Of a DNA stretch of 64,000 nt, positions 55,684 to 64,000 are shown in pieces. Below the pieces are notes generated by a model. The model searched no databases. It saw only the letters and a list, made by a program, of their open reading frames with translations, and had not been told where the DNA came from. The stretch comes from Planctomycetota bacterium. Lineage in GTDB: Bacteria > Planctomycetota > UBA1135 > UBA2386. Numbering within the stretch: position 1 is the stretch's first letter; every line of letters begins with the position of its first letter. The position numbers and the translations under genes are program-made. The stretch lies in the NCBI GenBank assembly GCA_016872675.1, contig VGZG01000006.1, forward strand, positions 1 to 64,000. Reading direction: 5' to 3'.

Positions 55684-56898
55684 CTACCGCGGGGGCCCGA
55701 ACACGGCGCGGGCAATGGCGCGGCCAGCGGCGTCGAGGAACGGATCGGCGACGTCTTCGTAGCCGTACCGGTCGTCGTTCAGCACGCCGTCGGCGTTGGT
55801 GTAAAGCGTGATCGCCAGGAAGAACGCGCGGCCGTCGCGGCCATCGACGACATACGCGTTCTCGGTCGAGAAGCCGTAGGCGCGACCGATCTTGTCGTAG
55901 ACGCGCAACTTGTCGGCGGGCACGACGTCGCGGACGCCGCGCAGCACGAACTTACAGGCGTGGTCGGGCGTCTTCGCCGGGTCGTACTTGGGGTTGGCGG
56001 ACTCGCGCGGCAACTCGCCGAGCGCCTGCACGAGGAAGCGCCGGTGCGCGCGCGAGAGATCGGGGAAGCCACGCTTGCCGAGCACGACATCGGGTCGCAT
56101 CACCGCGACGAGCACGTCCTGCAGGTCGTCGAGCGCGATCGCGTTCTTCTGCGCGAACGACATCGGCCCGTCGACGCGCTCGCCGCCTTGCATCGACGCC
56201 GTGCCGACGTCGAGCTCCGTCCAGCCGTCGTTGGCGAGGCCGATGCCGGCTTCGCGCGCCGGGAACACCATGTCGCCGACGCAGACCTCGCGCGTCTGCC
56301 GGTTCTCGGCCGGCGTGCGCGCCTCGGACAGCCGGTGCCACAGCCGCGCCGACGCGAAGCCGGCTTCCCACATGCGGCGGTTGACGCCGTCCTGGCCGAG
56401 CAACTCGACGCAGTGGTTGTGCGCGGCGTTGTCGCTGACGAGCACGAGCTTGCGCAGCAGGTGCCGGAACGTGAGCGGCCCGCCGTCGACGTCGGTCGCG
56501 TCGGCGGCGATCGGTTCGTCGCCGGCGAAGCGCGCGCCGATCACCACCGGCGCGTCGAGCGTCACTGACGGATCGCGCACAGCCGCGTCCTGCAGCGCCA
56601 GCAGCGCGCCGACGGCGGCGCAGAGCTTGATCGAACTCGCAGGATAGAAGTACTGCTGCGGGTCGCCGAGCCGGCTCTTCGCCAGCCGGGGCTGCTTGGC
56701 CAGCGGATCGACGAACTCGGCGAGCACGATCTGCAGGCGATGCTCCTTGGCGCGGTCGAGCACTGTCGCGCACGCAGGCTCGGTGCGCAGGATCGCCGCG
56801 AGGTCGCGCGGCACAGCGCCGGCAGGTGACGGCGACGGCGCGGCGGCCGGCGACTGCGGCAACGCAACGACGAGGCACAGCAGCGCGACAATCGGCAT
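55684..56898 (-). CDS. Exported serine hydrolase of the class A beta-lactamase fold
   Basis: 404 residues from the ATG at 56898 with signal peptide MPIVALLCLVVALPQSPAAA. The active-site motif FYPASSIKLCAAVGALLALQ gives SxxK (Ser88, Lys91). SDNAAHN is the SDN motif, and YDKIGRAYGF stands where KTG is expected. The long insert between them (about 120-330) and the altered third motif differ from true beta-lactamases, so antibiotic resistance should not be assumed. A role on peptidoglycan-like or other peptide substrates in the periplasm is more likely. It leads an operon with the pentaheme cytochrome. Its start lies 145 bases from the divergent RNA methyltransferase. Confidence 0.82.
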   Translation of the reverse strand: MPIVALLCLVVALPQSPAAAPSPSPAGAVPRDLAAILRTEPACATVLDRAKEHRLQIVLAEFVDPLAKQPRLAKSRLGDPQQYFYPASSIKLCAAVGALLALQDAAVRDPSVTLDAPVVIGARFAGDEPIAADATDVDGGPLTFRHLLRKLVLVSDNAAHNHCVELLGQDGVNRRMWEAGFASARLWHRLSEARTPAENRQTREVCVGDMVFPAREAGIGLANDGWTELDVGTASMQGGERVDGPMSFAQKNAIALDDLQDVLVAVMRPDVVLGKRGFPDLSRAHRRFLVQALGELPRESANPKYDPAKTPDHACKFVLRGVRDVVPADKLRVYDKIGRAYGFSTENAYVVDGRDGRAFFLAITLYTNADGVLNDDRYGYEDVADPFLDAAGRAIARAVFGPPR

Positions 56899-57042
56899 GG
56901 CGCGACGATAGCGCAGCCGCTCCGCCGGCGGCGACAGCTTCGCCGCGGCCCGCCCGACCCGACGACGCGGTCGCGAACCCCCGCCTTCGCCGCGAGGCGC
57001 CCCGCGCAACGCGGTCATCGCCGCCGTAGCATCCGCCGCCCC

Positions 57043-58254
57043 GTGCGCCCCCGCCGTGCCCAGCCAACGCCCGATCCCGACGCCACGCCAAAGTGCCGCC
57101 ACTTCGGCACGTGCGGCGGCTGCTCGCTGCTCGACCAACCGATCGCGTGGCAACTGCACGACAAGGTCGCCGCCGCCGAGAAGCTGCTCGCTCCCTACCT
57201 CGCCGGCCAGCGCATCGCGTTCGAGCAACCTGATCGCGCGCCGCGGCACTTCCGCACGCGCCTGCTCTACCCGGTGCGCTCCGACCGCGACGGCCTGCCG
57301 GTCGTCGGCATCTACGAGTTCCAGAGCCACAAGCTCGTGCGCATCGAGGAGTGCAAGACGCAGGACGTCTGGCTCACCGACCTCGGCAAGGCGATGGAGA
57401 CGATCCTGCGCGAGCAACGCGTGCAGCCGTACAGCCCGTCGAGCCAGCGCGGCGTCGCCAAGGCGGTGTGGGCGCGGCTCGCCAGCGGCACCGGCGAAGT
57501 GCTCGCCGGCGTGGTGACGCGGCCCGGCACGTTCCCGCAGGGCCCGGCGTTCGCCGAAGCGCTGACCAAGGCGGCCCGCGAACTGCCTTACGGTCGCTAC
57601 GCCCGCGAACTCGTCGGCGTCGTGCACTCGATCAGCGACCGCGACGACGAGTTCCTGCTCGGCGACCGGCACGTGCCGCTGCGCGGCCGCGACCACGTCG
57701 TCGACCGCCGCGACGACCTCGACTTCCGCGTCAGCGCCGGCAGCTTCTACCAGGTGCACGCCGGCGCCTCGGCGCTGCTGTACGCGCCGGCGATGACGCT
57801 GTGCGGCGACGTCAAGGGCCAGCGCATCGTCGACGGCTACGGCGGCGTCGGCGGCTTCGGCCTGCGGCTCGCGCGCCGCGGCGCTGCCGAGGTCACGATC
57901 GTCGAGGACAACGAAGCCGCGTGCCGCGACGCCGAGCACAACGCCAAGAAGAACGGCCTCGCCAACGCGCGCGTGCTGCCGCAGCCGTACGCGTCGGCGC
58001 AGCTCCCCGAGAAGCCGGACCTGCTCGTCGTCGACCCGCCGCGCGCCGGCCTCGGCGAGAAGGGCGTGCAGCGCACGCTGCGCAGCCAACCGCGCCGCAT
58101 CCTCTACGTCGCCTGCGCCGCCGACTCGCTGGCGCGCGACCTCGGCGCGCTGTGCGCGAACGGCTACCGCGTGACCGCGGCGCGACTGTGCGATCTGTTC
58201 CCGCACACCGAGCACGTGGAGCTGGTGGTGCGGCTGGAAGCGGCGGGCAGCTGA
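57043..58254 (+). CDS. TrmA/RlmD-type SAM-dependent RNA methyltransferase
   Basis: 403 residues from a GTG. Four Cys for an Fe-S cluster are visible: Cys18, Cys24 and Cys27 in CRHFGTCGGC, and Cys104 in RIEECKTQ. The SAM-binding region is RIVDGYGGVGGFGLRLARRG, followed by LLVVDPPRAGLGEKG and the catalytic Cys in ILYVACAADSLARDL. The family makes 5-methyluridine in 23S rRNA or tRNA. Which U is modified cannot be told from the sequence; the short N-terminal region lacking a TRAM domain is seen in some RlmCD and RlmD relatives. It is transcribed divergently from the serine hydrolase and has no operon partner. Confidence 0.92.
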   Translation: MRPRRAQPTPDPDATPKCRHFGTCGGCSLLDQPIAWQLHDKVAAAEKLLAPYLAGQRIAFEQPDRAPRHFRTRLLYPVRSDRDGLPVVGIYEFQSHKLVRIEECKTQDVWLTDLGKAMETILREQRVQPYSPSSQRGVAKAVWARLASGTGEVLAGVVTRPGTFPQGPAFAEALTKAARELPYGRYARELVGVVHSISDRDDEFLLGDRHVPLRGRDHVVDRRDDLDFRVSAGSFYQVHAGASALLYAPAMTLCGDVKGQRIVDGYGGVGGFGLRLARRGAAEVTIVEDNEAACRDAEHNAKKNGLANARVLPQPYASAQLPEKPDLLVVDPPRAGLGEKGVQRTLRSQPRRILYVACAADSLARDLGALCANGYRVTAARLCDLFPHTEHVELVVRLEAAGS

Positions 58255-58338
58255 GAACCCCGACGAGCAATCGTCGTGCGAGCGTTCGGCTTGCCCCTGG
58301 AGAGCGCCAGGGCAGCCGCGAAGAGCCTGGGCAATCGA

Positions 58339-59110
58339 TCAGATGGCGCGCAACGCCGCGAACACGCCCGCCAGCGGCAAGGCGCTGACGCCCTCGTCGA
58401 TCTCGTACTCGCGCGTGCCCGGATGGACGACGTACAGGCGGTCCAGCTCGAGCTCGGCCTTCGCGACCCGCATCGACTTCGTGATCTTCGGCGCGTCGTC
58501 GTACTTGCACTCGAAGCCGTTGAGCTTGCCGCCGCGCGGCACGACGAGATCCACCTCGGCGCCGGATGGCGAACCCCAGAAGCAGGCATCGCGCTCGGCG
58601 CCGAGCGCCTGGATCACGTGCTCCAGGGCGAAGCCTTCCCACGACAAGCCGAAGCGCGGATGCGCCATGACCTCGCCGCCATGGCGGAGCGCCAGCAATG
58701 CATGCAGGACGCCGCTGTCGCGCAGGTAGACCTTCGGCGTCTTCACCAGCCGCTTGCTGGTGTTGACGAACCACGGCGGCAAGCGACGGACCAGGAACGT
58801 GCCGGCAAGCACGTCGACGTACCGCGCCGCGGTCTTCTGGTCGACGCTGATGCCGCGCGCGAACTCGGAGGCGTTGAGCGGCCCGCCATGGCAGTGCGCG
58901 ATCATGGTCCAGAATCGAGCGGCGTCGCGGCTGAGGAAGGTCTCGATGAAGTCCTGCCGCCACGCGTAACTGGCCGCGTCGTCGACGGCGAGGAACGACC
59001 GCGGGAAGCCGCCGCGATGCCACAGTTGCTGCGCGGCGGACGCGCCGACCTCGTCGACGTCGAAGCCGCTGAGGTCGCCGGTCCCGTCCAACGGCCTGTT
59101 CGCGCTCAGC
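58339..59110 (-). pseudogene. C-terminal half of a DUF4143-type AAA ATPase
   Basis: The homologous part begins near TGDLSGFDVDEVGASAAQQL and runs to the stop at 58339, about 255 residues. It covers the DUF4143 core: LWHRGGFPRSFLAVDDAASY, FLSRDAARFWTMIAHCHGG, LNASEFARGISVDQKTAARY, KRLVKTPKVYLRDSGVLHAL and SWEGFALEHVIQAL, plus GAEVDLVVP. The N-terminal ATPase domain with the P-loop, normally about 130 residues, is missing; the upstream DNA encodes unrelated Arg-rich sequence. Intact family members are often found as plasmid/phage-related or toxin-antitoxin-like ATP-binding proteins. It is truncated and probably dead, though a short product remains possible. Confidence 0.8.
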
Positions 59111-59334
59111 CGCGCGTACGACTTCCGCGTCCGCTGACCGCGCGGCGGCAACGGCTGGTGACGGACGCCTGCTTGCGGGCGTGCGCTCGCCCGCAAAACG
59201 GACCGTGTCCCGCACCGGGACGGCGATGAGGAACCTCTCTCGGTCGGACCGCCCGACGCTTCCCGCCGACCGCCGATTGGTTACCCTTGCACAGGCTCCC
59301 CTAAAGCCTGCCCCTCGCTGCACCAACACGTCTA

Positions 59335-61668
59335 ATGCGTTTCGCCTTCGCCGCCACCGCTTGGGGTTCTTCTTCGCTCGCCCTAGTGCTGGCGAACGCC
59401 CTCTTCGCGCCGCCCAACGAAGTCCAACAACCCGGCACGCAGCCGCTGCAAGCGGCCCTGATGCCCGGTCCCGGCACGTGCGGCGGCTGCCACGGCTACT
59501 ACGACCAGGCGGTCGAGCCGACCGAGAACTGGATGGGCAGCATGATGGCCCACTCGGGACGCGACCCGCTGTTCTGGGCCGCGCTCGCCATCGCCGACAG
59601 CGACTTCCCCGGCGCTGGCAACTACTGCATCCGCTGCCACTCGCCGCGCGGCTGGCACGGTGGCCGCGCCAACACGACGGACGGCAGCAATCTCGACCCG
59701 ATGCAGGACCACGAGGGCATCGAGTGCTCGATCTGCCACAACATGGTCAACCCGGACGGCAGCGAGCACGCCGGCGTCCAGAGCGCGCCGTACGTCGCCA
59801 ACACCGGCGGCGCGACGCCTGAGGGCTTCTACGGCAGCGGCATGGGCGTGCTCGCCGGCAACGCCACGCGCTACGGCCCGTACAACAACGCCACGGCGGG
59901 CCACGCGTGGTCACAGTCGCTCTTCCACCGCAGCTCGGCGTTATGCGGCACGTGCCACGAGGTCAGCAACCCGCTGACCGGCGACCTCGCCGCCAACAAC
60001 GGCGCGCCGATCCCGCTCGCGCCGGGCAAGTTCGGCGGCACGCTCGGGTCGCCGCTCGCGGGCAAGGCCGCGTTCCAGAACCCGCCGTACAAATACGGCG
60101 TCGTCGAGCGCACCTACAGCGAGCACGTCGCCAGCGACCTGTCGACCACGCCGGTGAGCGCGTACGCGACGCTGCCTGCCGACATCCAGCGCGGCGCGAT
60201 CCAGCGCGTGCGCCAGCAGGCGCTGCTCGCCGGGCAGAACGGCAACCACGAAGACGGCACGACGCGCTTCTTCACCTGCCAGAGCTGCCACATGGAGCCG
60301 GTCGTCGGCGAAGGCGCGGCGTTCGGCATCGCGCCGTTGCGCTACGACCTGCCGCTGCACGACCTGACCGGCGGCAACACCTGGGCGCCGCAGGCGATCC
60401 AGTGGCTCGACGGCCAGACGCCGAGCCTGCTGCGCCTTGGCCAGGGCCTCACGCCGACGCAGACCGCGGCGATGAACCGCGGCGTGCTGCGCGCGCGCGC
60501 CTCGCTGCAGCGCGCCGCCGCGCTCGACGTCACCGGCAACACGCTGCGCGTCACCAACCTGACGGGCCACAAGCTGATCACCGGCTACCCCGAAGGCCGC
60601 CGGATGTGGCTGCGCACGACGTGGCGCAACGAGCAGAACAACGTGCTGCGCACGGACGGTGCCTACGGCCCGATCACGACCAACGTGCAGGGCACGAACC
60701 ACACGGTCAGCACGATCACCGACCCCAACGCGCGGGTCTACGAGACCAAGCTCGGCATCACGCAGGACTGGGCGCTGCAGCTGCTGCTGATGGGCGTCTC
60801 GCCGACGCTGCCGATCGCGTTCGACAAGGTCACCGGCCAGCCGACGCTGACGCTGGCGCAGCTGGCGACGCAGCCGAGCGGCAGCCTGCACGAGAGCTTC
60901 CACTTCATGCTCAACAACACGACGCTGAGCGACAACCGCATCCCGCCGTGGCGCATGCGCCGCGCCGACGCGACGGTGCGCAACGCGCTGCCGGAGCCGG
61001 CCAACCAATACGGCAACCCGGCCGCGAACGGCGTCTACAACCACTTCGACGACGTCCCGCTCGCGCCGCCCGCCGGCGCCACGCGCGCCGACGTCGAGCT
61101 GCTCTACCAGACGTCGAGCTGGGAGTACGTCCAGTTCCTGCGGCTCGCCAACCCGGGCACCAGCCCGTTCCTCGCCACCGCCGGCGTCGACGTGTTCAAC
61201 GCCTACCAAGCGACCGGCGGCAGCGCGCCGGAGGTCATGTCGACCGCGCGCTGGTGCAACCTGCCGGGCACCAACGAGGACCTCGTGCTGAAGACCGCCG
61301 TCAACAACGGCGCCTACGACGAGACCTGCGGCAAGGACGTCCGCGTCGGCGACACGATGAAGTTCGAGCTGACGAGCCCCAACGGCACGCACGCGTTCAG
61401 CGTCGCGGCGCTGGCGCTGCAGCTGCACGACCCGTGGGCCCCGCCGGTCGTGCTCGGCCTGCCCGGCCTGTGGCTCGACCACGCCGACGCCATGCTGACC
61501 ATCGTCGGCGTGCCCGCGACCGGCTGGAACTTCAGCCTGACGCTGCCGGCGATCGGCCAGAAGTTCCTGCGCTGGCAGGCGCTGGCGATCCCGCTGCTGC
61601 CGACGTCGCCGACGCCGGCCAACGGCCTGTTCATGCTGAGCAAGGCCTACGACTTCCGCGTGATGTGA
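59335..61668 (+). CDS. Exported pentaheme cytochrome c with C-terminal beta module
   Basis: 777 residues with a signal peptide (MRFAFAATAWGSSSLALVLA). Five CXXCH sites are at 49-53, 98-102, 131-135, 204-208 and 315-319. The beta domain (about 390-560) contains VTNLTGHKLITGYPEGRRMWL, almost the same phrase as in the minus-strand cytochrome at 54058, so the two are related though differently extended. The C-terminal 200 residues (ARWCNLPGTNEDLVL ... NGLFMLSKAYDFRVM) are a further strand-rich module. The large size and exported location suggest an extracytoplasmic or surface electron-transfer protein (inference). It is preceded by a 220-base gap in which the truncated DUF4143 gene ends and begins on the other strand. 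Confidence 0.86.
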   Translation: MRFAFAATAWGSSSLALVLANALFAPPNEVQQPGTQPLQAALMPGPGTCGGCHGYYDQAVEPTENWMGSMMAHSGRDPLFWAALAIADSDFPGAGNYCIRCHSPRGWHGGRANTTDGSNLDPMQDHEGIECSICHNMVNPDGSEHAGVQSAPYVANTGGATPEGFYGSGMGVLAGNATRYGPYNNATAGHAWSQSLFHRSSALCGTCHEVSNPLTGDLAANNGAPIPLAPGKFGGTLGSPLAGKAAFQNPPYKYGVVERTYSEHVASDLSTTPVSAYATLPADIQRGAIQRVRQQALLAGQNGNHEDGTTRFFTCQSCHMEPVVGEGAAFGIAPLRYDLPLHDLTGGNTWAPQAIQWLDGQTPSLLRLGQGLTPTQTAAMNRGVLRARASLQRAAALDVTGNTLRVTNLTGHKLITGYPEGRRMWLRTTWRNEQNNVLRTDGAYGPITTNVQGTNHTVSTITDPNARVYETKLGITQDWALQLLLMGVSPTLPIAFDKVTGQPTLTLAQLATQPSGSLHESFHFMLNNTTLSDNRIPPWRMRRADATVRNALPEPANQYGNPAANGVYNHFDDVPLAPPAGATRADVELLYQTSSWEYVQFLRLANPGTSPFLATAGVDVFNAYQATGGSAPEVMSTARWCNLPGTNEDLVLKTAVNNGAYDETCGKDVRVGDTMKFELTSPNGTHAFSVAALALQLHDPWAPPVVLGLPGLWLDHADAMLTIVGVPATGWNFSLTLPAIGQKFLRWQALAIPLLPTSPTPANGLFMLSKAYDFRVM

Positions 61669-61683
61669 CGACCCGGCGCCGTC

Positions 61684-61701
61684 GGGCGGCCCGCGCCGCC
61701 C
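61684..61701. terminator. Hairpin between convergent genes
   Basis: GGGCGGC (61684-61690) pairs with GCCGCCC (61695-61701) around a CCGC loop, in the 51-base gap between the stop of the cytochrome gene and the stop of the HEAT-repeat gene. It could end transcription in both directions. The stem is short (7 bp) and no T run is present. Confidence 0.4.
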
Positions 61702-61719
61702 GCGCGCCCAGCGCCTCGA

Positions 61720-63651
61720 TCACAGGATGTCGAGCACGCCGGTCGCGCCGTTGCTGAGCGTGTCGACCGGCATGGCGTAGTTGGCGTCGCGCGAGAGCGG
61801 CAGATTCCACGGCAGCGCGAAGCGCTCGCAGATGCCGCCGAGCGCCGCCGCCGCGAACGCACGGCCGAGCTTGGTCTGCGCCTCGTCCTTGGTCAGCGCG
61901 ACGAGCAGCGGGATGGCGCGGCGGTCGCCGATCTGGCCGATCGCGTTGGCGAGCGCCGCGAGCACGGCGACGCTCTCGCTGCGTTCGATCATCGCGACGA
62001 GCTTCTGGTTGGCCTCGACGTCGCCGAGCCGCCCGAGCCCGACCGCCGCCTGCTGCAGCACGAACGGCCGCCGCGCCGAGCGCTCGACGACTTCGTGCAG
62101 CAGCGGCGCCGCCGCCGGGTCGCCGAGCATCGCCAGCGCGACGCAGGCGTAGCCACCGAGCGTCTCCGTCGCCTCGTGCTCGCGTAGGAAGTCGCGCAGC
62201 GTCGGGAACGCCGGCTGCCAGCCGGTGAGGCCGATCGCGACGGCGAACGCGCCTTGCACCTCGACGTACGACGCCTCGCGCAGGTCGTCGACGAGCATGC
62301 GCGCGAGCGCTTCGTCCGGCGTGCCGGCGGCGGCCGACCGCGCGGCGATCAGGCCGAGCGCGAGCGCCAGCCACGGCCGCTCGAGGTTCTTGTTGGCGCG
62401 CTGCCACGTGGTCATCAACCATTTGCGGTTGTCGGCGCCGCCGATGCGACCGAGCGCCATCGTCGCGAACCGGCGCGCCAACCGGTCGACGCCCTTCTGC
62501 GCGTAGCCCTGCAGCGCGCGCGCGACGTCGGCGTCCTCGGGGCACTGATCGACCGGCATCCCGAGGATGCCGAGCGCGAGCGCGACCGACTGCAGCGCCG
62601 GATTGCTGCGGTCGAACCCGCGCGGGATCGCGCGCGGTTCGACGGTGACGTCCTGCGCATCGAGCAGGACCGCCGCGAACAGCGCCTTGCAGCGGCGGTG
62701 GATGGCGGAGTCGCCGCGGCCGAGCAGTCGACCGATGGCGACCGGCACGTGCGCGTCGCCGCGGCCTTCGTTGAGCAGGGCGAGCAGTTCGTCGACGCAC
62801 TGCCACGCCAGCCGGCGGTGCCGCGCCTGCGCCGGATCGACGAGCAGGCCGATCGCGTTCACGACGGCGACGCGCAGGTCGCGCGCCGCCTGCTTCTCGT
62901 CGAGCAGCGGCAGCAGCGCGTCGTGTACGGCGATCTTGACCGCCGGGTCGTCGGACTGGCGCGCCAGCAGACCGAGCCCGTAGGCCGCGAACGCGCGTGT
63001 GCGGTCCTCGACCTTCTCGCGCTCGCACAGCTTGCGGCCGGCGGGATCGTCGCGCAGCAGCGACAGCAGCAGCGGGACCGCTGCCGGCCGGCCGGCGACG
63101 CCGAGCGCGAGCGCGGCGGTCTCGCGCACTTCTTGGTCGTTGCGCGTTAGCCGTGCGGCGAGCAGGCCTTCGAGGTCGACGTCGTGCGGCGCGCGACCGA
63201 TCTTGGCGAGCGCCATCATGCACGCGGTCTGCACGTCACGATTGCGGTCCTTCTCCAGCAGCGCGACGAGCGCGGGCACGACGGTCTCGAGCACGTCGAT
63301 CGCGTTGGGCGCGAGCGTCTCGGCGCGCACGCCGCGGCGACGGCCCAGGTAGAAGTCGTCGGAACCTGTCATCGGGCCCGCGAGCGCGCCCGGTTGCGAC
63401 TGCACGAACGGGTCTTTGTTGAGTTCCCACCAGACCTGCCAACTCGCCTCTTCGGGGATCGTCGGCTGTGCGCCGGTGACGGGCGTGCCGGGGCCGGGCG
63501 TCGTCGGCACGGGCGTGCCGGGCGGCATCGGCACGCCGGGCATCGCCGGCGCGCCAGGCCCGCGGTACTGGCCGCCGTGAGCGGGCAGTGCGCCGGTGAG
63601 GACGCAGGCCGCGAACCACGGCACCAGCGACGACTTCGACGACAGCTGCAT
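61720..63651 (-). CDS. Exported HEAT-repeat protein
   Basis: 643 residues with a signal peptide (MQLSSKSSLVPWFAACVLTG) and a Pro/Gly/Thr-rich linker (AMPGVPMPPGTPVPTTPGP). From about residue 110 the sequence is a chain of HEAT-like helical pairs: VVPALVALLEKDRNRDVQTA, AAVPLLLSLLRDDP, AAPLLHEVVERSARRPFVLQ, AAVGLGRLGDVEANQKLVAM and RAIPLLVALTKDEAQTKLGR. At least a dozen repeats give an extended superhelix, used for protein-protein contacts. Partners are unknown. The terminal residues NGATGVLDIL are hydrophobic but not a membrane anchor. It is convergent with the pentaheme cytochrome and follows the partial gene at the right edge by 80 bases. Confidence 0.87.
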   Translation of the reverse strand: MQLSSKSSLVPWFAACVLTGALPAHGGQYRGPGAPAMPGVPMPPGTPVPTTPGPGTPVTGAQPTIPEEASWQVWWELNKDPFVQSQPGALAGPMTGSDDFYLGRRRGVRAETLAPNAIDVLETVVPALVALLEKDRNRDVQTACMMALAKIGRAPHDVDLEGLLAARLTRNDQEVRETAALALGVAGRPAAVPLLLSLLRDDPAGRKLCEREKVEDRTRAFAAYGLGLLARQSDDPAVKIAVHDALLPLLDEKQAARDLRVAVVNAIGLLVDPAQARHRRLAWQCVDELLALLNEGRGDAHVPVAIGRLLGRGDSAIHRRCKALFAAVLLDAQDVTVEPRAIPRGFDRSNPALQSVALALGILGMPVDQCPEDADVARALQGYAQKGVDRLARRFATMALGRIGGADNRKWLMTTWQRANKNLERPWLALALGLIAARSAAAGTPDEALARMLVDDLREASYVEVQGAFAVAIGLTGWQPAFPTLRDFLREHEATETLGGYACVALAMLGDPAAAPLLHEVVERSARRPFVLQQAAVGLGRLGDVEANQKLVAMIERSESVAVLAALANAIGQIGDRRAIPLLVALTKDEAQTKLGRAFAAAALGGICERFALPWNLPLSRDANYAMPVDTLSNGATGVLDIL

Positions 63652-63731
63652 GCAAAGCGTACAATAGCCAGTGCGGACGCAGCCGTCACAACGCGATGGC
63701 GCAGCGCCCGCAGCGCGACGACGCGTCCCGA

Positions 63732-64000
63732 TCAGAACCGCAGCGACACGGCCGGCGACCGGCCGAGTTCCGCGCTGCCGTCGGCGGCGACGAAGACGAT
63801 GCGCGCGAGCGCGACGTGACCGGCGAGCGCTGGCAACGCCGGCCACCGCAGCGCCGCGCGCGCCGGTCCTTGCGCCGGCGTCTCGGCAAACGTGCCCAGG
63901 CCGAGCTCCTGCCTCGGCGTCGCAGCGAGCACGACCGGCGCGCCGAGCTCCTGCCTCGGCGTCGCAGCGAGCACGACCGGCGCGGCCGGTCGCTGCAGCA
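63732..64000 (-). CDS. C-terminal part of an unrecognised protein with a 14-residue tandem repeat
   Basis: The minus-strand frame enters from the right edge and ends at 63732, so only about 89 residues are visible. It contains two exact copies of APVVLAATPRQELG, encoded by two identical 42-bp units, then AALRWPALPALAGHVALARIV and ends SPAVSLRF. I recognise no domain. The remaining text is hydrophobic strands, as at the end of a beta-rich protein. Coding potential is supported by the lack of stops and the in-frame repeat. It lies 80 bases upstream of the HEAT-repeat gene in the same direction. Confidence 0.6.
   Translation of the reverse strand, partial: LQRPAAPVVLAATPRQELGAPVVLAATPRQELGLGTFAETPAQGPARAALRWPALPALAGHVALARIVFVAADGSAELGRSPAVSLRF
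63901..63984. repeat. Perfect 42-bp tandem duplication
   Basis: The 42 bases 63901-63942 are repeated without any change at 63943-63984. The unit length is a multiple of three, so the duplication adds 14 residues to the partial protein without a frame change. A recent slippage or unequal-exchange event is the simplest cause; it may extend into a longer array beyond the window edge, but the last 16 bases of the window no longer match. Confidence 0.9.

Overview
The window is about 64 kb of very GC-rich bacterial DNA with tightly packed genes on both strands, many joined by 4-base GTGA or ATGA start/stop overlaps. The gene content points to a planctomycete, probably from a lineage outside the classical Pirellula/Gemmata group. 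The evidence is: many large secreted proteins with a shared type of C-terminal beta-rich tail; a Pkn-type Ser/Thr kinase with a TPR-like tail in one gene run with an ECF sigma factor; multiheme cytochromes with CXXCH motifs; a small SWIB-domain protein; and DUF3500 and choice-of-anchor-B type secreted proteins. The phylum call is inferred from gene content. I saw no rRNA, tRNA, CRISPR array or intact insertion sequence.

Layout. 1-13.1 kb: the start of a secreted regulatory-like-domain protein running off the left edge, an M24 aminopeptidase with an EI24 membrane protein, a DUF3592-like membrane protein, a PLP-dependent dehydratase, a GH63-like glycosidase, a 162-bp element with perfect 17-bp inverted ends, a TruC-like pseudouridine synthase, an acyl-CoA synthetase-like ligase, a DUF3500 lipoprotein, and a coupled amidohydrolase/SGNH hydrolase pair. 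13.2-30.5 kb: a block of secreted surface-type proteins (lamin-tail, two paralogous beta-helix-like proteins, choice-of-anchor B, three unrecognised) with a GT39-like glycosyltransferase and a kinase / secreted protein / ECF sigma gene run. 30.9-40.8 kb: a large subtilisin-like protease with an altered catalytic Asp segment, a two-domain thioredoxin-like gene interrupted by an in-frame UGA, a GT-C membrane protein, an MFS carrier, a GIDE-LemA fusion and a cytochrome c'-like lipoprotein. 40.9-53.3 kb: a hybrid histidine kinase, a Cys-type glutathione peroxidase, monomeric isocitrate dehydrogenase, an MFS protein, a fused 2-oxoacid dehydrogenase E1 coupled to a FabD-like acyltransferase, a secreted alpha/beta hydrolase and SWIB. 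53.5-64 kb: a DinB/pentaheme cytochrome/serine hydrolase operon, a TrmA/RlmD-type RNA methyltransferase, a truncated DUF4143 gene, a second pentaheme cytochrome, a HEAT-repeat protein and a partial secreted protein.

The strongest discovery is at 34773-35636. Two abutting reading frames in the same phase form one thioredoxin-fold protein if the UGA at 35274-35276 is read as selenocysteine. The residue falls exactly on the first redox cysteine of a [C/U]GWC active site and is followed by a bacterial-SECIS-like hairpin at 35291-35310. A second notable observation is a duplication/deletion scar at 22.6-22.97 kb that preserves only the C-terminal tails of two neighbouring genes. A third is a pair of beta-helix-like paralogues, one of which is extraordinarily methionine-rich.
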